Below, in pieces: positions 49,901 through 61,200 of a stretch of 64,000 nucleotides of DNA; positions within the stretch are counted from its first letter, which is position 1, and each line of letters opens with the position of its first letter. The DNA is from Liolophura sinensis (taxonomy: Eukaryota > Mollusca > Polyplacophora > Chitonida > Chitonidae). The translations under genes and the position numbers were made by a program. The DNA lies in the NCBI RefSeq assembly GCF_032854445.1, contig NC_088295.1, forward strand, positions 23,423,385 to 23,487,384, in the 5' to 3' direction. The notes beneath the pieces are model-generated. The model was given only the letters and a program-made list of their open reading frames with translations. It was not told the DNA's origin and ran no database searches.

Positions 49901-52900
49901 TTAAGACAGTATAATGTAAATCACAGTTCCATGAGATATTCAGACAATATATGTAGGACAAACTTCCATAGGATTTTCAGACAGCATATGTAAGACAACC
50001 TTCCATGTAACATTCAGAGAGCTCATCTAGGATGCACTTCCATGTGATATTAAGACAGTATATGTAGGACACACTTCCACGTGATATTCAGACAGTACAT
50101 GTAGGACGCACTTCCATGTGGTATTCAGACAGTATATGTAGGACACACTTCCACGTGATATTCAGACAGTATATGTAGGACGCACTTCCATGTGGTATTC
50201 AGACAGTATATGTAGGACACACTTCTATGTGATATTCAGACAGCATATGTAGGACACACTTCCACGTGATATTCGGATAGCATATGTAGGACACACTTCC
50301 ATGTGATATTCAGACAGTATATGTAGGACATACTTCCATGTGATATTCTGACAGCATATATAGGACACACTTCCATATGATATTCAGACAGTATATGTAG
50401 GACATACTTCCATGTGATATTCTGACAGCATATATAGGACACACTTCCATGTGATATTCAGACAGTATATGTAGGACATACTTCCATGTGATATTCTGAC
50501 AGCATATATAGGACACACTTCCATGTGATATTCAGACAGTATATGTAGGACATACTTCCATGTGATATTCTGACAGCATATATAGGACACACTTCCATAT
50601 GATATTCAGACAGTATATGTGGGACACACTTCCATGTGATATTCAGACAGTAAATATCAAAGTTCCATGTGACATTCAGACAGTACATGTGGACAACCCT
50701 TTCCCATGATCCAGACCCAGTATCCTAAAACGCTGTGCACTTGTTCAACACACAAAATCTTATTTTGCAGAGTGTCATTTCACTCTACCTAATGGTATCA
50801 TTGAATAGATCTTCATACATGATGACTACTCAGGTAGCATCTTTCCTTTCAGTCTCAAAATTTCTCCATAAACATAGTCCTGTTTGCAATGTATCATAAT
50901 ACTATGATACAATCAAACTCACTGCACTCCACCAGCTATTAACTCAGTCACATGGGCAACCTCTGGGGAACAACAGTTCTTCCTCAACTGACCTTATAAA
51001 TGATTCTACTCATCTGGCAGTTGTCATGCATCAGTGTCTTCGAGTTTTGAAGAAGCTTCTATCTGAGCTTGAGTGTTAGCAGCTGCAGTACAGATTTTCT
51101 CTGTCAGTTATATTATGAGATGCTGCAATTTCCAGGATTTTCATTTGCACAAGAAAACATCTGATATATCAGTATTTCAAGTGAACACACTTGTTTGAAG
51201 GAAAATGATGATACGTTTTCCTTGGCATATCCACCCTGTTGCTGAGCCAAGCTACTTCATCTGCAGGGAAATGGGAATTCCCCTTTTCCCGACAGACACC
51301 AACTATTCCTGACGAAAACAAGCTCCTTAGAAAGCCTCATGTTGATTGGTCACTACTGGTTATTTATGTCATCAGCTCAGCTGAGGTAACTGAATGCGAT
51401 GGGGATAGGGAGTGTGGCAGATCGTTGATAGTGAAGTGATATATAAGCGATCTGATTTTAATCAGATTGGTTTTGGTCCATCATAATTTTTCAATGTCTT
51501 CTCAATGTGTTGAGTCTCCAATTTCCCATAAATACTCTGAAAACCTATTATGCACCTGTGATACCAAATACGCCATCCACAAAGTACATGTAAATATCCG
51601 ATTAATCAACAATTCCTGCTGGCTTTGGCTCAACACTTCTGAATTCTCCTGAGTTTATCCTAGATTCATGATTTTCCGGTCACCATATGCCAATGAGTTC
51701 AGATGAGGTTGCTCCTAAATTCCAACACTGCCAGCAGCCTAACTTCGTATGCATACATGGATTTCACATCAGTATACATGCAGTTTCAGTGCAGACATTC
51801 CTGTAGTTTCATCTCTACTTTTGGTTTCCAAAGGGCTTGAGGGATATTCCACATAAGTTCTGTTATATGGGTAAGGCATATATTTCAACTTTCCAGTACT
51901 GTGGCAACTTCTCAAGAAAATGACAAACACTTTTCCATCGTTTCAATGCTAGCTTGTGTTTTTAAGAAGCTCACAAAAAGCATCTACTGTTAGCTCAGAA
52001 AAAGACTTTTTCTTCCAGTATCTTCTTGGCTCTTTTTAACTTCTGTCATTGGCATACTCAGATAACAACCGTCTCACAATGACATCCCTACCACATATTT
52101 TTCTCCTGAGGGCAGTCAGTGCCCAGCATACACGTATCTTAGAGCTGAAAATTAATTAAACACACAAATATCACAATCTTGTCAGAATAAGACATGGTAA
52201 CTCATCAGATGCCAAATCTCTTCTCTTTACCCCAAGTTTAAGCCATCATCACTTCGAGGCAGAAGAATATTTCTGGCATTAGGGAACAAACTCTTCAGCA
52301 ATCCGGCTCCTGCATCTATTGGAATTTTTCTCACAAAGATGAGACTACCTTCTGCTAGGCCTGTGAAAAAACAAGTCAAGAATATGCTACATACATGGTG
52401 AATATGACGTAACAAGCTATACATTCCCACTGACATGCCGTCAGTTCAACCAGCTTATGAGCTCTGGTCTCACTCCTCAGGGTGTTACCCTGGTAACAGT
52501 AAAAACATCCGCATGAAGATCAGCATGAGCTGGGTCACACTCTTCATTTAAACTTATGACTGTACAAGGCAGGGTTAGCCAGTATGTGTAGTTTGTCCAT
52601 AGTGCATGTCAATTCCTTGGCACTAGCCAAATAGATGTGACACATTAAGTACTTTCCCAAAATACACTGGGAACAGCACCATCATGGTCAGCTTACTCAG
52701 TCACATATATGTTTGAAAACACACAACACAACATTCAGACTGTCAATGATTTTCACTTAAATGTATGATCTAACACACGTGTATGAAAGAGTTTCAGAGC
52801 TTGTGTAAGGTCAGTATGAACACAACACGATCCTGTAAATCCTTAAATATATGATGAGAAAGGCAAACAGACAAGATGAAGGGATTTTTTTTCACACAAA

Positions 52901-55900
52901 AAACTCTGTTGCCATAGGCTTCCTGAAAGTCAAAAAACATCATTAAAACTGGGATATTCCTTACCTGGTAGCCTGCCTGACCTCTGAAATTGCTTAACCT
53001 TATTCCTTAGCATATCTAAAACATAAGAAAAAGTTCTGTTTACACATCATTCGATTTAAAAACTGCTTGTAGGTAAGAAAAACATGTCACACAGTAGATT
53101 AACTCAACATTTAAATGTTTTCACAATTATACACTAGGCAATTTACAATTATAATAATTGCTCGCAATTACATATGCAAATCTACATTGTAACAGCTGTA
53201 ATACACTGTGACATATGGCCTACTTCCCATGCTCTGCCAAAACAACACTGTACCTTTTTTCGCCTTGGTGAAGGTCTGATTGGTGTTGGCTTCCTTTGAT
53301 CCCTGCAGCAGTATTTCTGTAACACTACAAAAAAAAAAAGAAAAACCACTTAAAAAAAATAAAATAACATAAAACACATAATTAAAAGATTAGTGTCCAG
53401 ATTTAGGGATTTTCCTAATTATAAAACTTATGTTTACACAGTATGTTACCAGGAAGGCCTCTGAGAAACGTAATTATGACCTTAAATCACCCAAAACAAT
53501 CGATTTACTACCCTAGTTGATCTCCAGCTACTCAGTGGGTGATGTCATAGATGGCCAACCCAAGTCTAGCTGGTCAGAATAGCTTAAGCCAATTACAGGC
53601 CTATAGTCTTGTACAATACTAATACATGTGCGATTTGGACATTGGTGTGTACAGAGATGTGCTATCTATCAGTTGTCAGTTCAGTTTTGTAATAGTATTT
53701 CATAATCAGTGAATGCAATTAGGAAATCACCTAAAGATGCCGACGGAATTGCAAAGTCTGTGTTTGTATAGAAGTCAGCGAGGCTGAGAGGAAAGCCTTG
53801 GAGGAAGGCCAGTTATTGTGCATTCGTCAATATGTGCATATCGGCGGTTTCAGGCAAATTGTCCCAATAAAGACGTTCTGGGCTGTGTCTGTTACCGTGG
53901 TGACTATGCTGGAAATAGCTTCAGGCTTTAGTCGACTGCTGTGCCCATATAGCCAAATCTTTCGTGTTTATCTGTATTCTTCTTGTAGCTTTCTGCTGGA
54001 AAGTGGCGAGAGCAGATATAGCTGTGCTTGGAGGGTATAAAACCTCTTCGTCTTGTGCTGTGAATCCACACTTTTCTAAGGGCCAAATCATCTGGAAACT
54101 TGAAAAAACCTCAGGATTCTTCGACCACCTGTTTTTATAGCCGTATGCAGAACAGTAAACCATTTCATGGAGAATTCCATATGCTTGTTATCACTTTTGT
54201 GGCTTTTTTAACACTGAAATAAATGGTGCTAGACCCTCTGACAGTTCCTAAAAGTTGGGCTTGTATGACGTCATTCGGCGAAGACTACTAAGTGTTGGCA
54301 AAAAAAATGCATAAACCCTGCCTCATTATTTATTGATTTTAGTGTCATATTACTCAGATAATGCACATCTTTTCAATATTTTTCACACTCAATTTAACAA
54401 TATATATAGGTGTAGCTAATTATGAATAAATAACCAATCTGGACACCAACCCTTTATATATATATTTTTTAAAGGAATGACAACCCTATGTGCAAGCATG
54501 ATATATGCCAATGCAGGAATAAAAAAAAATCATCAGTTCATTATCTGGGTTTGCCTCCTTTATAAACACAGGGGTAAGCGGGAGGGTTTCGCATAGATAC
54601 AGATACACCAGTGGATGGACAGAGGTGCAAAGACAAAGAAAAGGGAACTCTTCCGAGAAAAGATCATCATTAGGCCAACCCTGTAACATCTAGCCATAGA
54701 CTGGCCACCAAATTGTAATGGATTCGTGCTTGTAGCGAGTAAAAGCTGCGCACAAAATTTCATCACAATCTGCGCATTACTTTTTCTGCCAATTTTTTAA
54801 CAGACAGACAGACGTATATGTCAATGTGGAATTTGTTTGAAAGTGTCTAGAATCCATATACAGATGTAGATCACCACCAAAATTTAAATGGTTGGTGCTT
54901 GTGATAAGGCCAAGGTTTGAATAAAATTTCATCAAAATCCCTGCATACTTTACAGCTGGCATTTGTGAAAAACTGTTAAAAAGTTCCCAGCTTTGAATTC
55001 AGATTCACATTACAAGCATGGAAATTAGCAGCAGGAGAAGGACCAAATAGTATCTTGATAGTGGCTAACCGTTTGGTACAGGACAAATCTGCCATGCAAA
55101 TAACACTGTAACTTCCCTAATAAAGTCAATGCCGAGAAGATTTGTTATTATGTCCTGCATCAACTTATTTCCGGCCTTACATTACTACCAAAATGTGATG
55201 AACTGCTGTTTCATATTAAGCAAGTAATGCACAATATTTTTTCAGGACAGACAGACAGACAAACAAATAAACACAATCAATTTTCCCACTTCAACTTGCC
55301 CCATCTTTGTTGGCTTTTATTTTGCCAGACAATGCTGCGGTTATTTCATTCAGAACAGGAGACACGTAAGGACTGGTTAAGTCTTCTGCAGTGAGGCATT
55401 TTACTGGCAACGTGCTTCTTGGGCTCTGCAATAAAGAATATAAGAATTAGCCTTGAAACTGTTATAGGCATCACTGTTTGTGTTTGTAAGTGTACAAAAG
55501 AATAATAATATGGTGTACAACACATAACTGACTTTAAGTGAATAAACAGTACTTGGGACAAATCTTGGGCGTACATATTTCATGTGTCACCACATTACAA
55601 CAGATTTGTTTGGTCAAATCCGGCAACAGTTTTTTTTACAACAGTATTATTGTTTTACATCAACATCACAACAGCCAACCTTTTCAACTCTGACCTTCAA
55701 AACTTCATCTTTTCTTTTCAGGCCAGGTTCATCATCATCATCATCACTAATCTCATCAAGACTGAGGTCATCTTCATCATCAACTTCATCTAACACATCA
55801 AAGTCATCCAGATCTCCAACTTCATCTACAATCTCCAATTCTTCTTCCACATCAGACTTTTCATTATAATCTAATTCTGAAGCTTTTTCTTCTGAGATTC

Positions 55901-55928
55901 CTCCTTCAGACACACAAGTGGTCGACAT
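40970..55928 (-). CDS. Gene D: RRM/SR/RGG-rich RNA-binding protein, paralogue of gene B
   Basis: Not recognised by name. Supported exons: 55695-55928, 55291-55425 (both ends as read), 53254-53324, 52965-53015, 52231-52360, 46723-46805, 45310-46302, 45093-45121, 42682-44903, 42192-42248 and 40970-41475. The exons from 53324 to 40970 join in phase to about 1,380 codons without frameshift. Order: a very acidic N terminus (EISDDDDDEPGLKRK); a first RRM-like beta-alpha unit (TLPVKCLTAEDLTSPYVSPV); RRM 2 (SLIFVRKIP and NLGFAIL), whose C-terminal half is degenerate; an RGG-rich block (RGNRGRGNLFRGNRGFQRG); a long SR/RD-rich exon of 740 codons; then INQLQLLEQGVQTDPSAI...LKK, matching DQLQQLETGNLSDTAAL in gene B. 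Intron phases match gene B from RRM 2 onward. The join between 55,291 and 53,324 is unresolved in phase, and the 3' end may be read-through to a TAG at 40,926 or unseen exons. The donor of the last exon is uncertain. Confidence 0.75.
46548..46704 (-). repeat. SINE family 1, truncated copy immediately 3' of a gene D exon
   Basis: On the plus strand it begins with a (TTTA)n tail, then ACGCCATTCCCAAGAATATT, CGGCAGCCAGCATTATGGTG, GCCCGGGGGAAACCCACAAC. It ends about 20 bp from the donor of the D exon 46723-46805, a close insertion into the intron. Confidence 0.8.
47640..48845. repeat. Tandem array with 95-bp and 68-bp units in a gene D intron
   Basis: Occurrences of TTTCCATGTGAAATTCTGAC are spaced 95 bp in the left part (for example 48007, 48102, 48197) and 68 bp in the right part (48290 to 48358; 48468, 48536, 48604, 48672, 48740), with one 110-bp step. 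The 68-bp form appears to be the 95-bp unit with an internal deletion. The array shares its core with the adjacent 37-bp array. Confidence 0.85.
48846..50700. repeat. 37-bp minisatellite array in the same gene D intron
   Basis: The unit is about CACTTCCATGTGATATTCAG plus ACAGTATATGTAGGACA. It is regular on the right (50,000-50,690), with a 74-bp higher-order pattern alternating ATTCAGACAG and ATTCTGACAG, and degenerate on the left. Open frames through it arise because three units span 111 bp. There are no unique spacers, so it is not a CRISPR array. Confidence 0.88.
50701..52230. other. Unique part of the long gene D intron
   Basis: About 1.5 kb between the minisatellite and the RRM 2 exon. 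I see no exon, repeat family or RNA gene here. Confidence 0.45.
53700..54163 (-). pseudogene. THAP-domain remnant, frameshifted, in a gene D intron
   Basis: On the minus strand, 54163 reads MVYCSAYGYKNRWSKNPEV, then one base is missing from a T run at about 54102-54107. The next frame continues FFKFPDDLALRKVWIHS, RRRGFIPSKHSYICSRHF and FGYMGTAVD before a stop; a third frame then gives LKPEAISS. This is the THAP zinc-finger pattern (C2CH, with a basic loop and an FP pair). The second Cys of the first pair is Tyr, so the finger could not form even with the frame restored. THAP domains occur in P-element-type transposases and many host proteins. Nothing recognisable as a catalytic region follows. 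Confidence 0.75.
54480..55275. repeat. Retroelement-like repeated tails in a gene D intron
   Basis: Two diverged copies of a block ending AAATTTCATCACAATCTGCG / AAATTTCATCAAAATCCCTG lie in tandem (about 54,700-54,815 and 54,880-54,970). Runs of ACAGACAGACAGAC follow at about 54,800 and 55,250. Such ends resemble 3' tails of non-LTR elements, from memory. No reverse transcriptase is present. Confidence 0.4.
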
Positions 55929-56690
55929 TTTTCACTTTTTATGCTTCACATCAAAGACTGAAATTAGCAGAAAATAAATATGTAGTTTAGAATGTAGAAT
56001 ATGTAGTTTTACACAGATTTGAAAAATATTTACATAAGAGCTAAAACATTCCTATTTTTATTAGAGAAATACTGTGCAATGTACTTAAATCTCCTCGGCC
56101 TCAGCACATTGAACAAATGAAGCATATGCCATTTAATATGTGCAGAAGTCTTCAAGTATAATCCTTAAAGCAAAGTCATTAAATTAAGTATGCACTGGTT
56201 TCCCTGTAGACCAACGGCCAAACCCAGATGGCCTTGTGATAGAGTATGTTTCATCTGCTTTTTTCTTTCTAAATGTTCATGTAGAAGTAGTTAACAGTGG
56301 TGAAGCCCCAGCTTTAACTCTTTCAGACACAACATGTTTATACCTTATTAGCATAAAATAACCCTGATGACCTTGAAAAAATTGGCCAATGTCACCAAAT
56401 ATCAAAAGAGTTTCTCCCACATGAGGTAAATGTGACATAGGTTTCAGTCACTTTACTCTGTGCCTTCAAAAGAAATGCTAACAAGCACTACATGCCATTT
56501 CAGTCTGTCTATTGAATTTTATTGGCCATACAAGCTATTCAACTTTGTTCTTTCAGTATGTTTGCAGTTTACAGAATGTTTCGATCATTTTCCAATAATC
56601 GACAACAGTTTGAGACGGCTGGCATCCATGCATTTGCAGTTTTACTCATGCCTACGTTATATGCTATTCTCATGCAGACATGAAGGGAAA

Positions 56691-56842
56691 CCATACGTGG
56701 GGAGGTTTGGCAACAACCTGCAAATGGTTATGGGTTTCCCCCAGGATCTGTTCGGTTTCATCCCACCATGATGCTGGCCGCCATCGTGTAAGTGAAATTT
56801 TCTTGAGTGCGGCAAAGAATACCAATCAAATAGATAAATAAA
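56691..56842 (+). repeat. SINE family 1, 5'-truncated copy between genes D and E
   Basis: It reads CCATACGTGGGGAGGTTTGG, AACCTGCAAATGGTTATGGG, CACCATGATGCTGGCCGCCA, then CCAATCAAATAGATAAATAA as tail. Confidence 0.75.
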
Positions 56843-56962
56843 AGATGGGGAGAATATTATCGAATTAACATGAAACAGACAGTGAACATGACATAAGTCC
56901 AAAAGCTATGCTCTACTGATCTCCGCAATTTACATATGCTGTGAAGATTATTCTGTTGTCTA

Positions 56963-57138
56963 ACATACTATAATTTTCGCTAATTATCAGACATCGTTCT
57001 CACAAAAGGGCCTAGGAGAGATAGGAGTTTTCGGGAGTTCTGTGTGGGGGTGCTTCCGCATACACCAGAAGTTGGGGTTAGAAAACGCTCCACTTCTGTG
57101 AGAACAATGTCTAATAATAAGCGAAAATTATAGTATGT
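56963..57138. mobile_element. 176-bp MITE with 42-bp terminal inverted repeats and TA target duplication
   Basis: The left end begins ACATACTATAATTTTCGCTA and runs to GTTCTCACA; the reverse complement of the right end begins ACATACTATAATTTTCGCTT and runs to GTTCTCACA. Only about three mismatches separate the 42-bp ends. TA dinucleotides flank both sides (56961-56962 and 57139-57140), the pattern left by Tc1/mariner-type transposases. There is no coding capacity, so it is non-autonomous. Confidence 0.85.
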
Positions 57139-58299
57139 TATAGTATCTCATATAGGGCCTATACATTCCACTGTTGTTTACTTCCATATACCTTCACAAG
57201 TTACGTGTATCTTTCACCTCATTACATGGCCCTGCTCAGGTGCCCTTGATGGCCCATCACATTTCAACAATAACCCTTCCACCAGCCTATATCCCACTCT
57301 CAGTCGCCTGTCCCATCTTTCACTCAAAAAAGTCTACATGATCACCATTAACTTTTTAGAGAAATGCCACCTGTGCCTAAGGTTCTACAGGTCTTAAGAA
57401 AGCCCCAATCTTAACTCCTGCAACCAAGATTGTACATTAAACATAGTGACATCACCTATGGTATTTTCGGTGATATCCTGGGCACATGCTGTTACTGCGA
57501 GTTGAAATCACTCAGTGTCAAGTCAGAACTATACAAGTCATATTCATGATATTGTGTGGTACTAACAAATACAGAGTCGCCAAGTAGGCTACTCATCTTA
57601 AGTGATCCATACAAATGTGAGGTTCACTTCGTACAGACGTTTTGTTCAATGATGCATTCCTGTCATGAACTGTATTTTTAACACACTGTACATGGAAGGA
57701 TTTGGGCCAGACATCTTCAGCATTTATAGTTGTACTTTTACGGCATTGCCGTTTACACAGAGCGAAAGGTACTATCTGAGTTCAGGCCCTTCACTGTGCC
57801 AGTTTGACAAAATCAATGAGGTGGCATAACACCAGATACATACATTTTTATACCTGCATTATCCTTCGTTTTTGTGTTGGCAACAAACGACTACAACTTA
57901 ACATAATAGGTCTTCACCACATTTTCTTTAACTTGTGGACAGTTGTTATAAATTCGTCACTGTGCACATTTAAGCACACCTCAAAGCACAAATAAGGAAC
58001 GGACTTAAAAAGAAAATGAATTTGGCTGTCGGGAAATCTGGTAAAGATTGTCATGAACAGTCGATGTATCTATATACATGTATATTTGTACAACTACTGA
58101 TTTTAATCATTAAATGAACTCATTATAATGTAGCTGCTTATTGATGATAAATATTTACGGTAAGTGACAACCAAAAGCATTCTGAGTTTTCAATTTTTTA
58201 GTCCCACTAAAGGAATTTTTCACGATTCTTATTTTGGAAACACTTGAAGAGCTTCTGAGTTCACATTTTGTGCGATAATTGCAGCTAAAACTCAGAATT

Positions 58300-61200
58300 A
58301 TGCCCAGAAGACAAACTGCTAAAGCAAAGGCTGTAAGTCAAACCATCGTCTTCATAATATTGTACAAGACTTTAAGTTTGAGTGCGTTTACATGTTAACC
58401 ACAAAGCGCATAATTCACTGTTGTTTATGGCGAGCAGTAGCTTCCTCTCGAAAAATGGACAGTGTATAATGACGCCTTTGTTGACCGTGTGGAACAATTG
58501 CACTGCTTGGGGGAATTAAAAACTACATTACAGCATATGTTCACTCTGGTACTTCAGATAAGCTTTAACTTAGTTTAAGCCATATTTTCAGGTTGTCAAG
58601 GAAGAGGGTGGGTTACTAAAAAAAATCCTGCAATGAAGGAAGTCAAGCTGTAGTATAACTTGCTGGCGCCAGTGGCAACCTGAGACTGAGAGGCTGGACT
58701 CGAAGTCTTCTTTTGTTAAATCCTCAGCCAGCTTAGGAAATAAAAAAAAACATGTCTCTGTTGTCACTAAGCATGAACCTGTAGGTAACCTACAGTGTTG
58801 GTGGCCGTATCACCATCTTTCAAATAAAATCTTTGATGGAGCTAGTTGTGTATTGGTATAATCCATGTCGAGCAACGCAGTTGCAAGAGTTACGGAGAGA
58901 AACAACCCCAAATTAGTCGAACTGACGGTAAGGAACATCTACCTCTGTTCATATCTGCATTAAATCTTTGATCCCTAGCATAACTCTGATGTCTACTGTA
59001 TGTTCCTACAAATTAACTAACCTGTTCTTAGGCTGGCCCAACCAAAAATAATCCATTTCACAGATTGATAAAAAAAGACAGTTCAGGGTCTATTGTGCTA
59101 TGGCGGCCGTCTCGATAACTCATGAACTTCTTTGGTATAGAAAATGCGATTATTTTTAATGAAGAGACGTATATGCAATGGACTCTTTTGGTTTGGCGAG
59201 TCTCGCAACAGGTTAGTTAATTTCAGAGACCATACGTTTGACATTGATTTATGCCAGGGAAGATTTGATTTGCATGTGAACAGTGGTAAATGTTTTTTCC
59301 TTGCAATATACATATATTTGGAACCGTAACTCCTGCAACTGTATTCAAGAAAAGTTACCATTCTGCTCAGCTGTCATGGAATGGCCTCTTGTCCATTGGT
59401 TAAAGATGTGCATTACTTTCACTTCAGTCACAGGGACGTGTGGGTACTAACCTGCCTTGGACAGGCAAGTTGTAGATTCCCTAGTCCATCTAGATTTTTA
59501 AAATTCTGACATTTGTCCTAACAACGATCCTACCACCATCTCTCAAAACACATGGCGCACAGTTTGAACTCCAATCTCCAAACTTTAGCGCCTAGCGCCT
59601 TTGCGTCAACAGCCATTTTGAAATATCCCTTGAACTGCTAGGGTGTTTGAAAATTAACTGAGTTTTGAAATTGAAATCCTCCAGAAAACTATTAGATTTC
59701 CATTGCTACAGGCTGTAAGTACAATTTCAGTCTTAATCCAACCCAGAAGGGTGTAAAAAAGAACTTGTATTTTGGTGCAGGTAAACTGTAGATGGACTCA
59801 GTGTTTACAATGAATGTCACAATTTTAAATAATCTATATGGACTATAGATTCTCCTGCTATTCCTACTCGTGGGGCTTTCATTGGTGAAAATAAGAGGAT
59901 GACGATGCTCTTTGGCCATTTGCTTAATCTAATGTATGTTTAAGACCACTTGTCTTTTAGCGCCATGGAGTGCATATCAGTACATCAGAAAGTTTGTAAC
60001 TCACCACAATTCAGTGGTTTAACCCTCTACTCAGATTTCCTCCACTCATGAATTATTATGCCCCCTCCAATGAAGTTAGGGCAAGTATACTGGAATCACC
60101 CTATTTGTCCGACTGTCAGTCTGTTGAATTTGTCCATGTATCTCTGCCCAAACTACTGCATCGATTTTGAGTTTGAAGCTAACCTTACATCAGATCTTGC
60201 CTGTTGTGTGAACTTGAGCATGCTTAAGTTTAATGGCAATTTAGGACTTTGTGTAACTGTGTTTTCCAAGTATTCAGATTTTCCATGCATCCCATCCAAA
60301 CTGCTGTGTGAAACTTACCATACATCTAACCTAACACATGAACTTGTACACAATTATTTTCATAATTACCCCCATTTAGGGCTTTGGGTAACAGTGTTTT
60401 TCCTTGTATTCAGATTTTGTCCATGTATTCAGATTTTGTCCATGCATTTCCTCCCAAACTTCTGTATCGATTTGGATGAAATTTAGTACACATTTTGCCT
60501 ATCATCAGAACTTGTGCGTGCTTAAGTTTAATGGCGTTCAGGCAGTTTATGACAATACATAATAGTGCTTTTCGTTGTACACGATTTTGTTCCATGCAAC
60601 TCTTCCTAAAGTACAGAACCTATTTCAATGAAATTTAGCATACATCATCACTATAATCTAAACTTGTGCATGCTTGAGTTAAATTACAATTGTGTAATTT
60701 TATTTTCATATTTAGGTACTTAGTACAATAACAGATTTTCATGTACAATGTAGTCTCTTCTGATTGCTACATTTCTCCATTCAAGCTGGATGTACCAGTA
60801 GTGTAATCAATGCACATCATAAATGGCCCATAAAACATTCATAATTTTATGTTTTAAAGGATTTCTTGAGTTTTCTTCCTTTTAATTTTGGAAATATTAA
60901 TGGATGGAAGGTTTTTTTTTTTTTGGACAATCAGATGCTAGTTTATTTGATTGGTGGTTTACCTTGTACTCAAGAATATTTCTCTTATACAACGGCAATC
61001 AGCATTATGATGGAAGGTAATTGAGCACAGTTTGAGGGAAAACGATGACCATTCGCAGGATCCTGACAGATCTTCACACATGCTAGGAAAGGAAGCTAGC
61101 ATGAGCAGGATTTGAACTCACAGCAGTGAGAGACTCCTGGGTCATGGTGACCACTGAGGCCCTAGTTTGACATATGAGGTGTCTAACTAAACATTTATAG

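Larger units (their letters stand above)
55929..58299. other. Intergenic region between head-to-head genes D and E
   Basis: 2.4 kb separate the two start codons. It contains a SINE family 1 copy (56,691-56,842) and a 176-bp MITE (56,963-57,138). The rest is AT-rich without supported exons. Promoters of both genes are expected here. Confidence 0.5.

Noticed and set aside
50236-50688. Overlapping minus-strand open frames with repeated peptides such as LSEYHMEVCP
   Set aside because: They are translations of the 37-bp minisatellite; all frames are similarly open and there are no splice or start features.
48846-50700. CRISPR-like regular spacing of about 37 bp
   Set aside because: Units are directly abutting with no unique spacers, and the locus is a eukaryotic intron.
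60058-60486. 142-aa plus-strand open frame
   Set aside because: Lies in the degenerate 150-bp tandem repeat in gene E intron 1; repeated phrases and lack of splice or start support argue against coding.
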